Shown piece by piece: positions 1-7,935 of a stretch of 64,000 nucleotides of DNA. The translations under genes and the position numbers were made by a program. Each line of letters opens with the position of its first letter. Position 1 is the first letter of the stretch. Below the pieces are notes generated by a model. It did no database searches and had not been told where the DNA came from. It saw nothing but the letters and a program-made list of their open reading frames with translations. This DNA comes from PALSA-894 sp034669145 (GTDB taxonomy: Bacteria; Pseudomonadota; Alphaproteobacteria; Rhizobiales; Xanthobacteraceae). The stretch is from NCBI GenBank assembly GCA_034669145.1, contig JAXDNY010000109.1, forward strand, positions 1-64,000, given 5' to 3'.

Positions 1-940
1 CCAGCAGCACTTGCCGGCAGGCTGGCGGTAGATCGGCCATGGTCAGCGGCGGCTTCGGTTTGGACGGCGTCGGCGAGGGCTTCGGATAAAGGATTGAATC
101 TTTGAACCAGCCGTCGAGTTCGCTGCCGCAGCCATCGCTGGCGGGCGCCGGATCCTGCGGCCGGCATTCCCCGCTTCCGGCCGGACAACCGATGCGGATA
201 TGGAAATGGTAATCGTGCCCCCAATACGGGCGGACTTTGTGCAGCCATGTGCGGTCGCCGCCGGCCTCGCGGCACAGCGCCTTCTTGATCGCCGCGTTGA
301 CGAAGACGCGCTCGACCTTGGGGTCTTCGGCCGCGGCCTTGATCACGGCGAAATGGCCCTGCGTCCAGATGTTCGGGTCGACGTCCTTTTTGTCCTCCGC
401 CACCACGTTGGTCGCCGACATTTCCTCGCGCTCCTCGCGCGAGAGCGGCCTCTTCGGCATCGGGGTGAGCCAGATGTCGGCATCGAGCCCGACCTGATGG
501 CTGGTGTGGCCGGTGAGCATCGGGCCGCCGCGCGCCTGCGCCATGTCGCCGACCAAGAGGCCCGGCCAGTTGGACACCTTCGGCACTTTGTCGGCGAGCC
601 GCTCCATGAACGCGACCAGCTCCGGATGGCCCCAATTGCGGTGGCGCGAGAGCCGCATCACCTGCCAGGTCTTGCCATTGATCGGCAGCGCGACGCCGCC
701 GGCGAGACAGCCGCGCGTGTAGAAGCCGATCGAGCGCGCCTCGAGTTGCGCCGGTTTGAGCTTGCGGCCGAACAGTTCCTTGGCGGGGTTCTTCGGATCG
801 TCCGGATTGGCGAGCGGCGGCAGCGGCTTCGGGTCGACCGTGCCTTTGTCCTGCGCGAGCGCCGGCAGCGCCAGGATTGCGGCCGTCAGCAATGCGATCG
901 GGATCGTTCGGACCATCGTCTCTGGGATGCGGTGAATCAT
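1..940 (-). CDS. mepA: Penicillin-insensitive murein endopeptidase MepA (partial, C-terminus beyond left edge)
   Basis: Periplasmic LAS-type metallopeptidase (family M74) that cuts D-Ala-meso-DAP cross-links of peptidoglycan. About 313 codons are visible. Residues 1-30 form a signal peptide ending ALPALAQ. The metal motif is clear: SHQVGLDAD puts His148 and Asp155 in ligand positions, and GHDYHFHIRI (His242, His245, His247) supplies the remaining zinc/catalytic histidines. The conserved GCPAG follows. A Cys-rich tail (Cys252, 259, 271, 309) is typical of the family. The start is ATG at 940; ATG at 916 in the same frame is an alternative. The stop codon lies outside the window. The upstream neighbour on the same strand is a broken cupredoxin gene and is probably a separate unit. 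The family call is secure. Confidence 0.93.
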   Translation of the reverse strand, partial: MIHRIPETMVRTIPIALLTAAILALPALAQDKGTVDPKPLPPLANPDDPKNPAKELFGRKLKPAQLEARSIGFYTRGCLAGGVALPINGKTWQVMRLSRHRNWGHPELVAFMERLADKVPKVSNWPGLLVGDMAQARGGPMLTGHTSHQVGLDADIWLTPMPKRPLSREEREEMSATNVVAEDKKDVDPNIWTQGHFAVIKAAAEDPKVERVFVNAAIKKALCREAGGDRTWLHKVRPYWGHDYHFHIRIGCPAGSGECRPQDPAPASDGCGSELDGWFKDSILYPKPSPTPSKPKPPLTMADLPPACRQVLL

Positions 941-1110
941 GGCGCGGATTCTCACGATCCGGGCCGGAATGCCAAGCCGTCTTTACCAAGAAATCGGAAC
1001 CCGGATGCGAACCGCGCAGCGAGCGGGCAGAAATGCCCGCATGCGCCGCCTTGTTCTCTTGCTCATCGCTGCTGTCGCGCTTGCCGCCTCAGGCCACGCC
1101 GCGGCCCGCC

Positions 1111-1607
1111 TCACTCGATCACGATCTCGCCCACCATGCCGAGTTCGGCGTGGGTTTTTCCATCCTTGACGATGCCGCAGCGCAGATCGGTCACGCGGCC
1201 CGCCGCGACCGGCACGAGCACCATTCGGCGGCGTGTCCCGGATACACCTCGATCTCGCGGATCGCGCCCTTGAATTCGGCAAGCGTGACCGACTTGCCGT
1301 CGCGCTGCTGCGTCACCTGCACCTTGCGGGTGAACACCATTCCGGAGAATGCATCCGAGGTAAAGTAGTGCGGGTCCTCGCTCGGGTTGCGCAGGATCAG
1401 CTTGTAGAGCTTGCCGGTCTCGAACCTGATCTCTCTCGGCACGAAAGCATGCTGTCCCGGCTTGCCGAGGTCGACGGTGACCTCGATTGGGTTCTGCTTG
1501 GCGAGGTCGCCGGCGCTCCAGAGTGCGGTCGGCAGGCCCACCAGCGCCCCAACGGTCGCGGCCGCGACGAATAACGTCCGCAGCCGCAATTCCTGAACTA
1601 TTCTCAT
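1111..1607 (-). pseudogene. Cupredoxin-domain protein, frameshifted before its copper-binding loop
   Basis: Exported small copper protein. The first 129 codons from ATG 1607 give a signal/anchor segment and a cupredoxin beta-sandwich with a candidate copper ligand, His80 (DPHYFTSD). After ...GHAAEW the frame runs into an unrelated Cys/Arg tail and stops at 1191. The next frame continues smoothly as VPVAAGRVTDLRCGIV...THAELGM and stops at 1111. That part carries a type-1 copper C-x8-H-x4-M loop. One base appears to be missing around position 1220. As written, the product loses three of four ligands, so this is either a pseudogene or a sequencing error. A Fur/Mur-like palindrome lies 48 bp upstream of the start. 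Confidence 0.8.
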
Positions 1608-1654
1608 GGCTTACGCCCCCGGTCCTGGGATCGCGGGCAGCCACGATCCTGCTA

Positions 1655-1671
1655 TTGCAAATTATTTGCAA
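1655..1671. promoter_or_regulatory. Fur/Mur-like 8-1-8 palindrome
   Basis: TTGCAAAT-T-ATTTGCAA is a perfect inverted repeat of 8 bp around one base. It lies between the divergent cupredoxin (minus) and PRC-barrel (plus) genes. Its form, with a TGCAAAT half-site and one central base, matches binding sites described for the alphaproteobacterial Fur/Mur family. It sits 48 bp before the cupredoxin start and about 180 bp before the PRC-barrel start, so the cupredoxin is the likelier target. The palindrome is read directly; the regulator is inferred. Confidence 0.55.
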
Positions 1672-1849
1672 AAAGGAGGCGTGTCGAAAAGGGGTTGGAT
1701 TGCCGCAGAGGCTCAGCCTGCCTCCGCCCGCGCGTTGCCGCCGCCTTTTGGCCGATGCCGAGCGTGCCGGGCCGGACGCCGCGCCGGAACATCCGCCGTG
1801 CGTGCCCGTTACCCGCACAGGGGAGCAATGAAAAACAAGGAGAGACACC

Positions 1850-2227
1850 ATGGCGAGCGCAACCGCTGAACGGCGCGAAACCGCGGCCCTGATCGGCAGC
1901 GACAAGGTCGAAGGCACCAATGTCTACCGCTCCAACGGCGACAAGATCGGACAGATCGAGCGCATCATGCTCGACAAGCAATCCGGCAAGGTCGCCTACG
2001 CGGTGATGAGCTTCGGCGGATTCCTTGGGCTCGGTCACGAACATTATCCGGTGCCGTGGTCGCTGCTCACCTACAACACCAAACTCGGCGGCTACGAGGT
2101 CAACATCTCCGATCAGCAGCTCACGGGCGCGCCGAGCTACGCCAACGACAACGACTGGGATTGGGAAGACAGGAAGCGCGCGCAGCAGGTCTACGACTAT
2201 TACCGCGTCGCCCCGTATTGGATGTAA
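1850..2227 (+). CDS. PRC-barrel domain protein
   Basis: A 125-residue soluble protein with one PRC-barrel domain over roughly residues 13-85 (GSDKVEGTNVY, GDKIGQIERIMLD, GKVAYAVMSFGGFLG). PRC barrels are small beta-domains found in photosynthetic reaction centre subunit H, RimM and many stress-induced alphaproteobacterial proteins. This is the stand-alone stress type, followed by an acidic/aromatic tail (DNDWDWEDRK). The start is ATG 1850 with a good AAGGAGAGA site just upstream. It is monocistronic: a divergent gene lies on the left and a strong terminator follows. Partner and ligand cannot be read from sequence. Confidence 0.88.
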   Translation: MASATAERRETAALIGSDKVEGTNVYRSNGDKIGQIERIMLDKQSGKVAYAVMSFGGFLGLGHEHYPVPWSLLTYNTKLGGYEVNISDQQLTGAPSYANDNDWDWEDRKRAQQVYDYYRVAPYWM

Positions 2228-2249
2228 GTTCACGAGACACGTCGCGTGG

Positions 2250-2286
2250 TCGCCCCGTTCGGAACTCCGAGCGGGGCGATTTTTTA
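2250..2286 (+). terminator. Rho-independent terminator after the PRC-barrel gene
   Basis: A 13-bp stem (2250-2262 with 2267-2279, one G-T wobble) closes a four-base loop and is followed by six T residues at 2280-2285. It starts 23 bases after the PRC-barrel stop. The convergent binding-protein gene ends at 2294, so the hairpin may also serve that transcript. Confidence 0.88.
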
Positions 2287-2293
2287 CATCGTC

Positions 2294-3100
2294 TTACCGC
2301 GGTCCCAGCGGCTTCAATCCGTTCTTCGTGATCACGGCAGCGGCCTCTGCCGACGACAGGAAGCGGAGCAGCGCGACCGCGGCATCCGCCTGTTGCGAGC
2401 CCTTCGGCAGCGCACCGACGAAAAAGGTCGGCGGCTGAATTTCGGCCGGCACTGTGCCGACGAAATCGGTACCCGGGACGTGAATCAGTTCTGCGACCTG
2501 CTGGAAGCCGACTTCTGCCTCGCCGCGCGCGACAACCGCGGCGACCGACTCGCCCGACGGCGGACCGCGCACCTTGCGCGTCTTGCCGGCGATCTCGTCC
2601 GCGATGCCGAGCTTCTTGAAGCCGACGGTCGACAGATACGTGCCGCTCGAACTGTCCGAATAGGCGATGGATTTCGCCGCGAGCAGCGTCTTGCGCAGGG
2701 CCTCGACCGTGCTGATGTCCGGCTTGGGCTGGCCCGAGCGCACCACCATGCCGATGAACGACTCCGCGAGCGGCACCCGGCTGCCGGGAAGAGTCATGCC
2801 GCGCTGGTCGAGGATATCGGTGCCGTGCCCATCCATGATGAGCACGTCCCCGTGCTCGCCGCGCGCAAGGCGCGCCGGGATCGCTTCCGGTGAATCGCCG
2901 AGCGAGGGTCCGCGCGTGGTGATGAGCTTGTGGCCGCTCGATTTTTCGAACGCCGGGCCAAGCTCGGAGTACACGCTGAAGAAGCCGGCCGAGATCATCA
3001 CCTTGATGTCGGCGGCGGTGGCGGGGCTGGCCGCAAATGCGGCAGTCAGAAAGGCGAACACCAAAGGCAAGAATCGCGGCATCGCAGGGCCCATATGCAT
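2294..3100 (-). CDS. ModA-like extracellular substrate-binding protein
   Basis: Periplasmic class II binding protein of the molybdate/SBP_bac_11 superfamily, 268 residues. A signal peptide precedes ATAADIKVMISAGFF. Recognisable features are the N-lobe start (KVMISAGFFSVYSELGPAFE), a Ser/Gly-rich ligand region (SDSSSGTYLS) and the C-terminal AVALLRFLSSAEA helix common to the family. No permease or ATPase lies beside it, so it is an orphan binding protein. Many orphan ModA-like proteins bind ligands other than molybdate, so the substrate is left open. The start is ATG 3100; in-frame ATGs at 3094 and 3082 would still leave an intact signal peptide. Confidence 0.82.
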   Translation of the reverse strand: MHMGPAMPRFLPLVFAFLTAAFAASPATAADIKVMISAGFFSVYSELGPAFEKSSGHKLITTRGPSLGDSPEAIPARLARGEHGDVLIMDGHGTDILDQRGMTLPGSRVPLAESFIGMVVRSGQPKPDISTVEALRKTLLAAKSIAYSDSSSGTYLSTVGFKKLGIADEIAGKTRKVRGPPSGESVAAVVARGEAEVGFQQVAELIHVPGTDFVGTVPAEIQPPTFFVGALPKGSQQADAAVALLRFLSSAEAAAVITKNGLKPLGPR

Positions 3101-3288
3101 GTGAGAGGCGGCGAGTGTGCGATGAGCTTTTGTGCGCGTCCAGTGGGGGTAGACGGGCGTGCCGCTCGAAGCCTGAACACGTCGTCGTTTCCCTATCCTT
3201 ACCCGTTCCTAGACAAATCGTGTGATTGATACACACTCCCTGAACCGTCCTTGGCGTAAGGTTCGTCAGCCTCGCCTAGGAGGACCTG

Positions 3289-4749
3289 ATGCTCCCGCGC
3301 AAGTTCTTGTTCAGCCTCGCTCTCATGTTTGCGGGACCTCTCACGGTGATCGCACCGCTCGCCGCACAGCAGTCACTGCCGGCTCCGCAGGTGCCGCTCG
3401 GTTGCACGCGCGTACCTGTCCCCGCTGATCATCTCTTCACCGGCCTCTTCGCGCATCAGGGTGACACGCTCGTCAACGTCCTGCCCGAAACCGGGACGGG
3501 CGAGCCCTTGACGGCGATCCGCGTGACGATCGCGCCGGGCGACCAGCCCATCACAGCGCTCCTGTCAGGGCGACGTGTGGTCTGGGATTTTGCGGGCGAC
3601 GTTGCGCGCGTGCAGCGTGTTCTCGTACTGGCACAGGACAGCCCGATGGCAGTGAAAGGTATTGCGCGCGAACGCGTCGAATTTCCAGCAGCCGAAATCT
3701 GCCGGATGGGCAAGGTCGTCAGCACACGGGAAGAAATCGACACGCTGAAATTCACATTCCCGTTCCTGTTCGGCCGCGCGCTCGACGTGGCTACCCTGGA
3801 TGACTCGATCCACGAAGTGCGGCTGCCGACAGGCGAGGTGGCGAAGCCGAACCGTGACCGCCGGGATGCCGCCAGCCACGAGCTCTACTGGTTCTACCCC
3901 GGCGGCGTGCTCGAGTTCGACCTCGCGACGCTCGTCTCGTCCGTGCCGCTCATCGTCCCCGAGGTCCTGCCTGATATGGCCGGCCTGAGGCAGCTCGAGC
4001 AGTCCGGCGCGATCCGCGCGCCGACGCGCGAGGAGGTGGCTGCGTGGAACGAGGGCGCGAGCCGGCCGTACCGCTCCAAGCTGTCGCCGAACTACCGCAT
4101 GCGCGTTCCGTTCGATTACGCGATCACGCGCGAGATCGCGATGCCGGCCGGGCTTCACGGCGCGCACAGCCGCAAGTTCCTCGTGCTGTCGGGCGTGCCG
4201 GCCCCTCGCGGCAGCCCGGGTCACAGTTGCGTTGCGCGCATGGACACCTTCAGTGCCGGCGACACCATGTTGTGTCACGGTGACGAGCGGGAAGCGATCG
4301 AACGCCTCGGCAAGCTACCGCCACCCGAGGCGCTCGCCGACTGCCGTGCCGTCGATGTCCCGGCGGATGCTGCGATCGAGGCCGTGTCGGCCTACGAGCC
4401 GGCCAGCGCGTCACACTCCTTCGGGAGCAAGCGCGTTCCAGCGCCTATCCATGTGCAGGTACGCAGGAGCGGCAACGTCGTGCTCGTTCTCAATACGTAC
4501 GAGCCAGCGATCTGGCGCGTCACCTTCACGCCTGATACCCGCATCGCCGCTGTACTGCTCACCGGGTACTACAAGAGCGAGGTTGAGGGCATTCACCCCG
4601 ACACGCCCGTGATCGCGACCGACCATGAAGGTCGCGCGCAACGGCCGAAGCCCTCGCGGCGGCCTGCGCGCCGGTCCACGGCTATCTCACCAGCGCATAC
4701 AGTGGAGGGCCGGGCGCGATGCTGTTCGATCGTCAGGTCCAAGCCCTGA
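3289..4749 (+). CDS. Secreted protein of unknown function, disrupted near the 3' end
   Basis: A 486-residue exported protein with an N-terminal signal peptide and a strong AGGAGGA site before ATG 3289. I do not recognise the family. Two divergent copies of one segment can be seen: RRVVWDF...RVLVLAQDSPMAVKGI near residues 94-125 and PAIWRVTF...AVLLTGYYKSEVEGI near 405-440. From about position 4632 the reading turns into an Arg/Pro-rich tail. Another frame continues naturally (ATAEALAAACAPVHGYLT...) to a stop at 4809-4811. A 2-base gain in a CGCGCG run, or a 1-base loss, would explain this. The ancestral gene therefore probably ended at 4811, 17 bp short of the convergent lepA stop. Confidence 0.7.
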   Translation: MLPRKFLFSLALMFAGPLTVIAPLAAQQSLPAPQVPLGCTRVPVPADHLFTGLFAHQGDTLVNVLPETGTGEPLTAIRVTIAPGDQPITALLSGRRVVWDFAGDVARVQRVLVLAQDSPMAVKGIARERVEFPAAEICRMGKVVSTREEIDTLKFTFPFLFGRALDVATLDDSIHEVRLPTGEVAKPNRDRRDAASHELYWFYPGGVLEFDLATLVSSVPLIVPEVLPDMAGLRQLEQSGAIRAPTREEVAAWNEGASRPYRSKLSPNYRMRVPFDYAITREIAMPAGLHGAHSRKFLVLSGVPAPRGSPGHSCVARMDTFSAGDTMLCHGDEREAIERLGKLPPPEALADCRAVDVPADAAIEAVSAYEPASASHSFGSKRVPAPIHVQVRRSGNVVLVLNTYEPAIWRVTFTPDTRIAAVLLTGYYKSEVEGIHPDTPVIATDHEGRAQRPKPSRRPARRSTAISPAHTVEGRARCCSIVRSKP

Positions 4750-4828
4750 CCGGCCGCAACATCGACGCGATCCGCGGTAGCTACAAGGTGAAGGACGTGG
4801 AGATCAGGTGATGCGGGCGAGGCGCGCC

Positions 4829-6634
4829 TCACACATCCACCTTCAGCGCCGCAATGAACGCCTCCTGCGGGATGTCCACCTTCCCGTACTGGCGCATCTT
4901 CTTCTTGCCTTCCTTCTGCTTGTCGAGAAGCTTGCGCTTGCGCGAGATATCGCCCCCGTAGCATTTCGCCGTCACGTCCTTGCGCAGCGCGCGCACGGTT
5001 TCGCGCGCGATGATCTTGCCGCCGATCGCGGCCTGAATCGGCACCTGGAACATGTGCGGCGGGATCAGCTCCTTGAGCTTCTCCACCATGGCGCGGCCGC
5101 GCTGTTCGGCGCGCGTGCGGTGCACCAGCATGGCGAGCGCATCGACCGGCTCGTTGTTGACCAGAATCTGCATGCGCACGAGATCGGCCGGCTTGAAGTC
5201 GGTCAGGTGGTAGTCGAACGACGCGTAGCCCTTCGACACCGATTTGAGCCGGTCGTAAAAATCGAACACCACCTCGTTCAAAGGCAGGTCGTATTTCACC
5301 ATCGCGCGGTTGCCGACGTAGGTGAGCTCCTTCTGCGTGCCGCGCCGGTCCTGGCAGAGCTTCAACACCGAGCCGAGATAGTCGTCCGGCGTCAAAATTG
5401 TCGCCTCGATCCACGGCTCCTCGATCTCGATGATCTGCATCACGTCCGGCATGTCGACCGGATTGTGGATCTGGATCTCGGTGCCGTTGCGCAGCTTCAT
5501 CTTGTAGATGACCGAGGGCGCGGTCGCGATCAGTTCGAGATTGAACTCGCGCGTCAGCCGCTCCTGAATGATTTCCAGATGCAACAGCCCGAGGAAGCCG
5601 CAGCGGAAACCGAAGCCGAGCGCTGCGCTCGTCTCCATCTCGAACGAGAAGCTCGCATCGTTGAGGCGCAGCTTCCCCATCGCGGCGCGCAGGTCCTCGA
5701 ACTGAGCGGCATCGACCGGAAACAGGCCGCAGAACACGACCGGAATGGCGGGCTGGAAACCCGGCAGCATCTCGGTCACGGGCTTGCGGTCGTCGGTAAT
5801 CGTGTCGCCGACGCGCGTGTCGGCCACTTCCTTGATCGAGGCGGTGAGAAAGCCGATCTCGCCCGGCCCCAGTTCATCGGCCGGCACCAGCTTGGGCGTG
5901 AACACGCCGACGCGGTCGACGTCATAGGCCGCGTTGGTGCCCATCATGCGGATGCGCTGGCCCTTCTTCAGCGTGCCGTCGACAATGCGCACCAGCACGA
6001 CGACGCCGAGATAAAGGTCGTACCAGCTATCGACCAGCAGCGCCTTCAGGGTCGCTGCGCGGTCGCCCTTCGGAGGCGGCAGGCGCGTGACGATCGCCTC
6101 CAGCACCTCCGGCACGTTCTGACCCGTTTTGGCCGAAATCTCGATCGCGTTTGAGGCATCGAGCCCGATCACGTCCTCGATCTGCTGCTTCACCTTGCCG
6201 ACCTCGGCCGCCGGCAGGTCGACCTTGTTGAGCACCGGCACGATCTCGTGGCCGGCATCGATCGCGTGATAGACGTTGGCGAGCGTCTGCGCCTCCACGC
6301 CTTGGCTAGCATCGACCACCAGCAGCGAGCCCTCGCAGGCCGCGAGCGAGCGGTTCACCTCGTAGGCGAAATCGACGTGCCCGGGGGTGTCGATCAGGTT
6401 GAGGATGTAATCCTTGCCGTCGCGCGCGTGATATTTCAGCCGCACGGTCTGCGCCTTGATGGTGATGCCGCGCTCGCGCTCGATATCCATCGAATCGAGC
6501 ACCTGCTCGACCATGTCGCGCTCAGCGACCGTTCCGGTGAGCTGGATCAGCCGGTCGGCGAGCGTCGACTTGCCGTGGTCGATGTGGGCGACGATCGAGA
6601 AATTGCGGATGTTGTTGATGGGTTGAGCCGTCAT
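4829..6634 (-). CDS. lepA: Elongation factor 4 (LepA), ribosome back-translocating GTPase
   Basis: A 601-residue translational GTPase that acts on the ribosome at the inner membrane or in the cytoplasm under stress. G-motifs are clear: AHIDHGKST (P-loop, residues 16-24), RGITIKAQTV (switch I), DTPGHVDF (switch II) and NKVDLP (base recognition). Domains II, III and V follow. The LepA-specific C-terminal domain ends in the Lys/Arg-rich stretch RKRKLLDKQKEGKKKMRQYGKV. Length is normal for the family and all motifs are intact. The start is ATG 6634. It is a stand-alone gene on the minus strand, with structured non-coding DNA upstream. Confidence 0.98.
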   Translation of the reverse strand: MTAQPINNIRNFSIVAHIDHGKSTLADRLIQLTGTVAERDMVEQVLDSMDIERERGITIKAQTVRLKYHARDGKDYILNLIDTPGHVDFAYEVNRSLAACEGSLLVVDASQGVEAQTLANVYHAIDAGHEIVPVLNKVDLPAAEVGKVKQQIEDVIGLDASNAIEISAKTGQNVPEVLEAIVTRLPPPKGDRAATLKALLVDSWYDLYLGVVVLVRIVDGTLKKGQRIRMMGTNAAYDVDRVGVFTPKLVPADELGPGEIGFLTASIKEVADTRVGDTITDDRKPVTEMLPGFQPAIPVVFCGLFPVDAAQFEDLRAAMGKLRLNDASFSFEMETSAALGFGFRCGFLGLLHLEIIQERLTREFNLELIATAPSVIYKMKLRNGTEIQIHNPVDMPDVMQIIEIEEPWIEATILTPDDYLGSVLKLCQDRRGTQKELTYVGNRAMVKYDLPLNEVVFDFYDRLKSVSKGYASFDYHLTDFKPADLVRMQILVNNEPVDALAMLVHRTRAEQRGRAMVEKLKELIPPHMFQVPIQAAIGGKIIARETVRALRKDVTAKCYGGDISRKRKLLDKQKEGKKKMRQYGKVDIPQEAFIAALKVDV

Positions 6635-7296
6635 GCGCGGCAGATAACACTCGTGTCCAAGGGCGGCAAGCGATGCGCATGCATCATCGCCCGCTTGTCG
6701 TGGCGCGCGGGCTGCGCCCTCTCGTCAACGCCTCCAAAGGGGAAGCGGAGCGCCGGGAAACGCCGGCGCCTGCGAGGCCCCGTGAGCGGCTGGCGAAGCC
6801 GCCCGGCACGCTTGCGAGGCGTGCCGCTTCCTCTTGCGATCGAGGAAGCGCGCCTCTCGGCGCTCCACTGCGGCTTTTCTCAACCCGGGCCAACGCTTTC
6901 TCATGAGACTTACGCCTCACGGTCAGCCAGCTCCTGGCAGGGGATCGTTGTTATCCCCGGGTGGAGCCCCGGGCCGCCCGGGGACGGTGTGCAAGGCCGT
7001 CCGCGAGGACCGCGTAGCGGGCAACGCCCGCCCCGGAAGTATCAGGGCCGCATCTCCAGCCCGTTCCTCCGGCCCGCCCCACCCAAGCGATGCCTCGCGA
7101 GAGCGCCCCAAGGTGGACGGATTAGGGTGATAGTCTCACAGATAGGAATATGTGTCAAGACGGTTTCACCAGCCAGATACCGGTATTAATGCGGCCGGCA
7201 TCTGGGAGTGGCGCGACAGCCCGGGGGGCAATCGCGTAGCCATGGTGGCGAAGTCCGCCGCAGCATCGAGGCGGGCGACCAAGGCGGGGAAGCGGC
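6635..7296. other. Gene-poor, strongly structured intergenic region
   Basis: About 660 bp without a convincing gene. Short open frames here are Arg/Pro/Ser-rich on both strands and have no start signals. The DNA is full of self-complementarity: three abutting hairpins at 6786-6849, then a CCCGGG-rich palindromic patch around 6955-6985. AT content rises near 7130-7190. It may hold the lepA promoter on its left, a degenerate dispersed repeat, or an unrecognised structured RNA. I cannot name a known RNA family. Confidence 0.5.
6786..6849. repeat. Three abutting hairpins
   Basis: Perfect stems follow one another: 6 bp (6786-6791 with 6797-6802), 7 bp (6805-6811 with 6819-6825) and 8 bp (6826-6833 with 6842-6849). 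The second and third share a boundary. No T-run follows on either strand, so it is not a standard terminator. It could be part of a palindromic repeat element or an RNA. Confidence 0.6.
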
Positions 7297-7401
7297 GTGG
7301 ATAATAAGTTGTTTGCCGTGCTGGTGTGCTTGCTCGCGTTCTTCGCGGGCATCTATCTCATGCGCTGGATGCGGAAGCGCACAGGAAAGAATCAGAAATA
7401 G
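7297..7401 (+). CDS. Possible single-helix membrane miniprotein (34 aa)
   Basis: A GTG-started frame encodes about 34 residues. A charged N-terminus (VDNK) is followed by one hydrophobic helix (LFAVLVCLLAFFAGIYL) and a basic tail (RWMRKRTGKNQK), an arrangement typical of small single-pass inner membrane proteins. A weak purine-rich site (GGCGGGGAA) lies upstream. The hydrophobic/basic pattern is unlike the Arg/Pro shadows around it. Support is limited because it is very short and has no operon partner. Confidence 0.38.
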   Translation: MDNKLFAVLVCLLAFFAGIYLMRWMRKRTGKNQK

Positions 7402-7425
7402 CCCCTAGTCATTGAGCGTAGCGCG

Positions 7426-7524
7426 CGTAGGGCGGGCAAAGGCACAACGTGCCGTGCCCACATGGATCGAATGGCGGGCACGCTTCGCCCCGCCTTCGCG
7501 GGGGCAAGCTTTGCCCGCCCTACG
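7426..7524. repeat. Dispersed palindromic repeat, copy 1 (GTAGGGCGGGCAAA family)
   Basis: A 99-bp element with 15-bp perfect terminal inverted repeats (CGTAGGGCGGGCAAA and its complement). It has an internal GTGCCC/GGGCAC pair. Two shorter relatives occur at 13769 and 16710. It has no coding capacity and looks like a REP/MITE-type element. It lies just beyond the 3' end of the Arg/Trp/Tyr-repeat gene. Confidence 0.85.
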
Positions 7525-7542
7525 GCGCGGCTGACTGACGTC

Positions 7543-7935
7543 CTACCAATAGCGGCGGCGCCAGTACCGCCGGCGCCAGCGGCGCCGCCAATAACGACGG
7601 CGGCCCCAGTAGCGGCGACGCCAATAACGGCGGCGCCAGTATCGCCGCCGCCAGCGGCGCCGCGCGCTCAGGTCGGTGACATCGCCGTCCGCGTTGCCTT
7701 CGATGGCGCTTTGTTCGGTTGCTTTGGGCTGGGTCGCATCCGCGGTACCCGGCTCCGGCGGGGCGGCGGGCGTAAGCGTGGCGGCCTCGGCCGCGCTCGG
7801 CGGAAGAACCTTCACGGCCGTAACGAACAACCCGGCGAGCCCGATTCCGGCCAGCATGTCTCGCCGGGAAAGAGCCGACTCCCGCTCGCGGCTGAAAAGC
7901 GATGTGAGCAGCGTCCGCGCCTGACCCCATTCCAT
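7543..7935 (-). CDS. Tat-signal protein with Arg-Arg-(Trp/Tyr) repeat tail
   Basis: A 130-residue exported protein. The N-terminal third holds a twin-arginine signal (SRRDMLAGIGLAG, residues 22-34) and a cleavage region ending AAEAAT. A Pro/Ala/Thr linker follows. The last ~40 residues are a near-periodic array of RRRYW/RRRW units, extremely basic and aromatic. The start is ATG 7935, preceded by CAGGAGAG. The function is unknown. The tail could bind polyanions (LPS, nucleic acid, teichoic-like polymers) or the membrane surface; this is inference from composition only. The GGCGCC-rich coding repeat is internally repetitive, so copy number may vary between strains. Confidence 0.75.
   Translation of the reverse strand: MEWGQARTLLTSLFSRERESALSRRDMLAGIGLAGLFVTAVKVLPPSAAEAATLTPAAPPEPGTADATQPKATEQSAIEGNADGDVTDLSARRRWRRRYWRRRYWRRRYWGRRRYWRRRWRRRYWRRRYW

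Noticed and set aside
200..1273. Long plus-strand open frame opposite mepA
   Set aside because: Arg/His/Asp-rich composition, no ribosome site, and it is the antisense of a clear M74 endopeptidase. High-GC DNA keeps such frames open.
3205..3230. GTGTG...CACAC near-palindrome before the secreted unknown gene
   Set aside because: Arms of only 5 bp, too short to separate from chance.
2121..3236. Longer minus-strand frame over the ModA-like gene
   Set aside because: Different frame, Arg/His-rich; the 268-residue frame carries the signal peptide and family motifs.
4808..6154. 448-codon plus-strand frame opposite lepA
   Set aside because: Antisense shadow of lepA; no start signal, Leu/His/Arg-rich without domains.
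6684..6920. Minus-strand 78-codon frame in the structured intergenic region
   Set aside because: Ser/Arg/Ala-rich, overlaps the hairpin chain and another open frame, and has no ribosome site. Better explained as repeat DNA.
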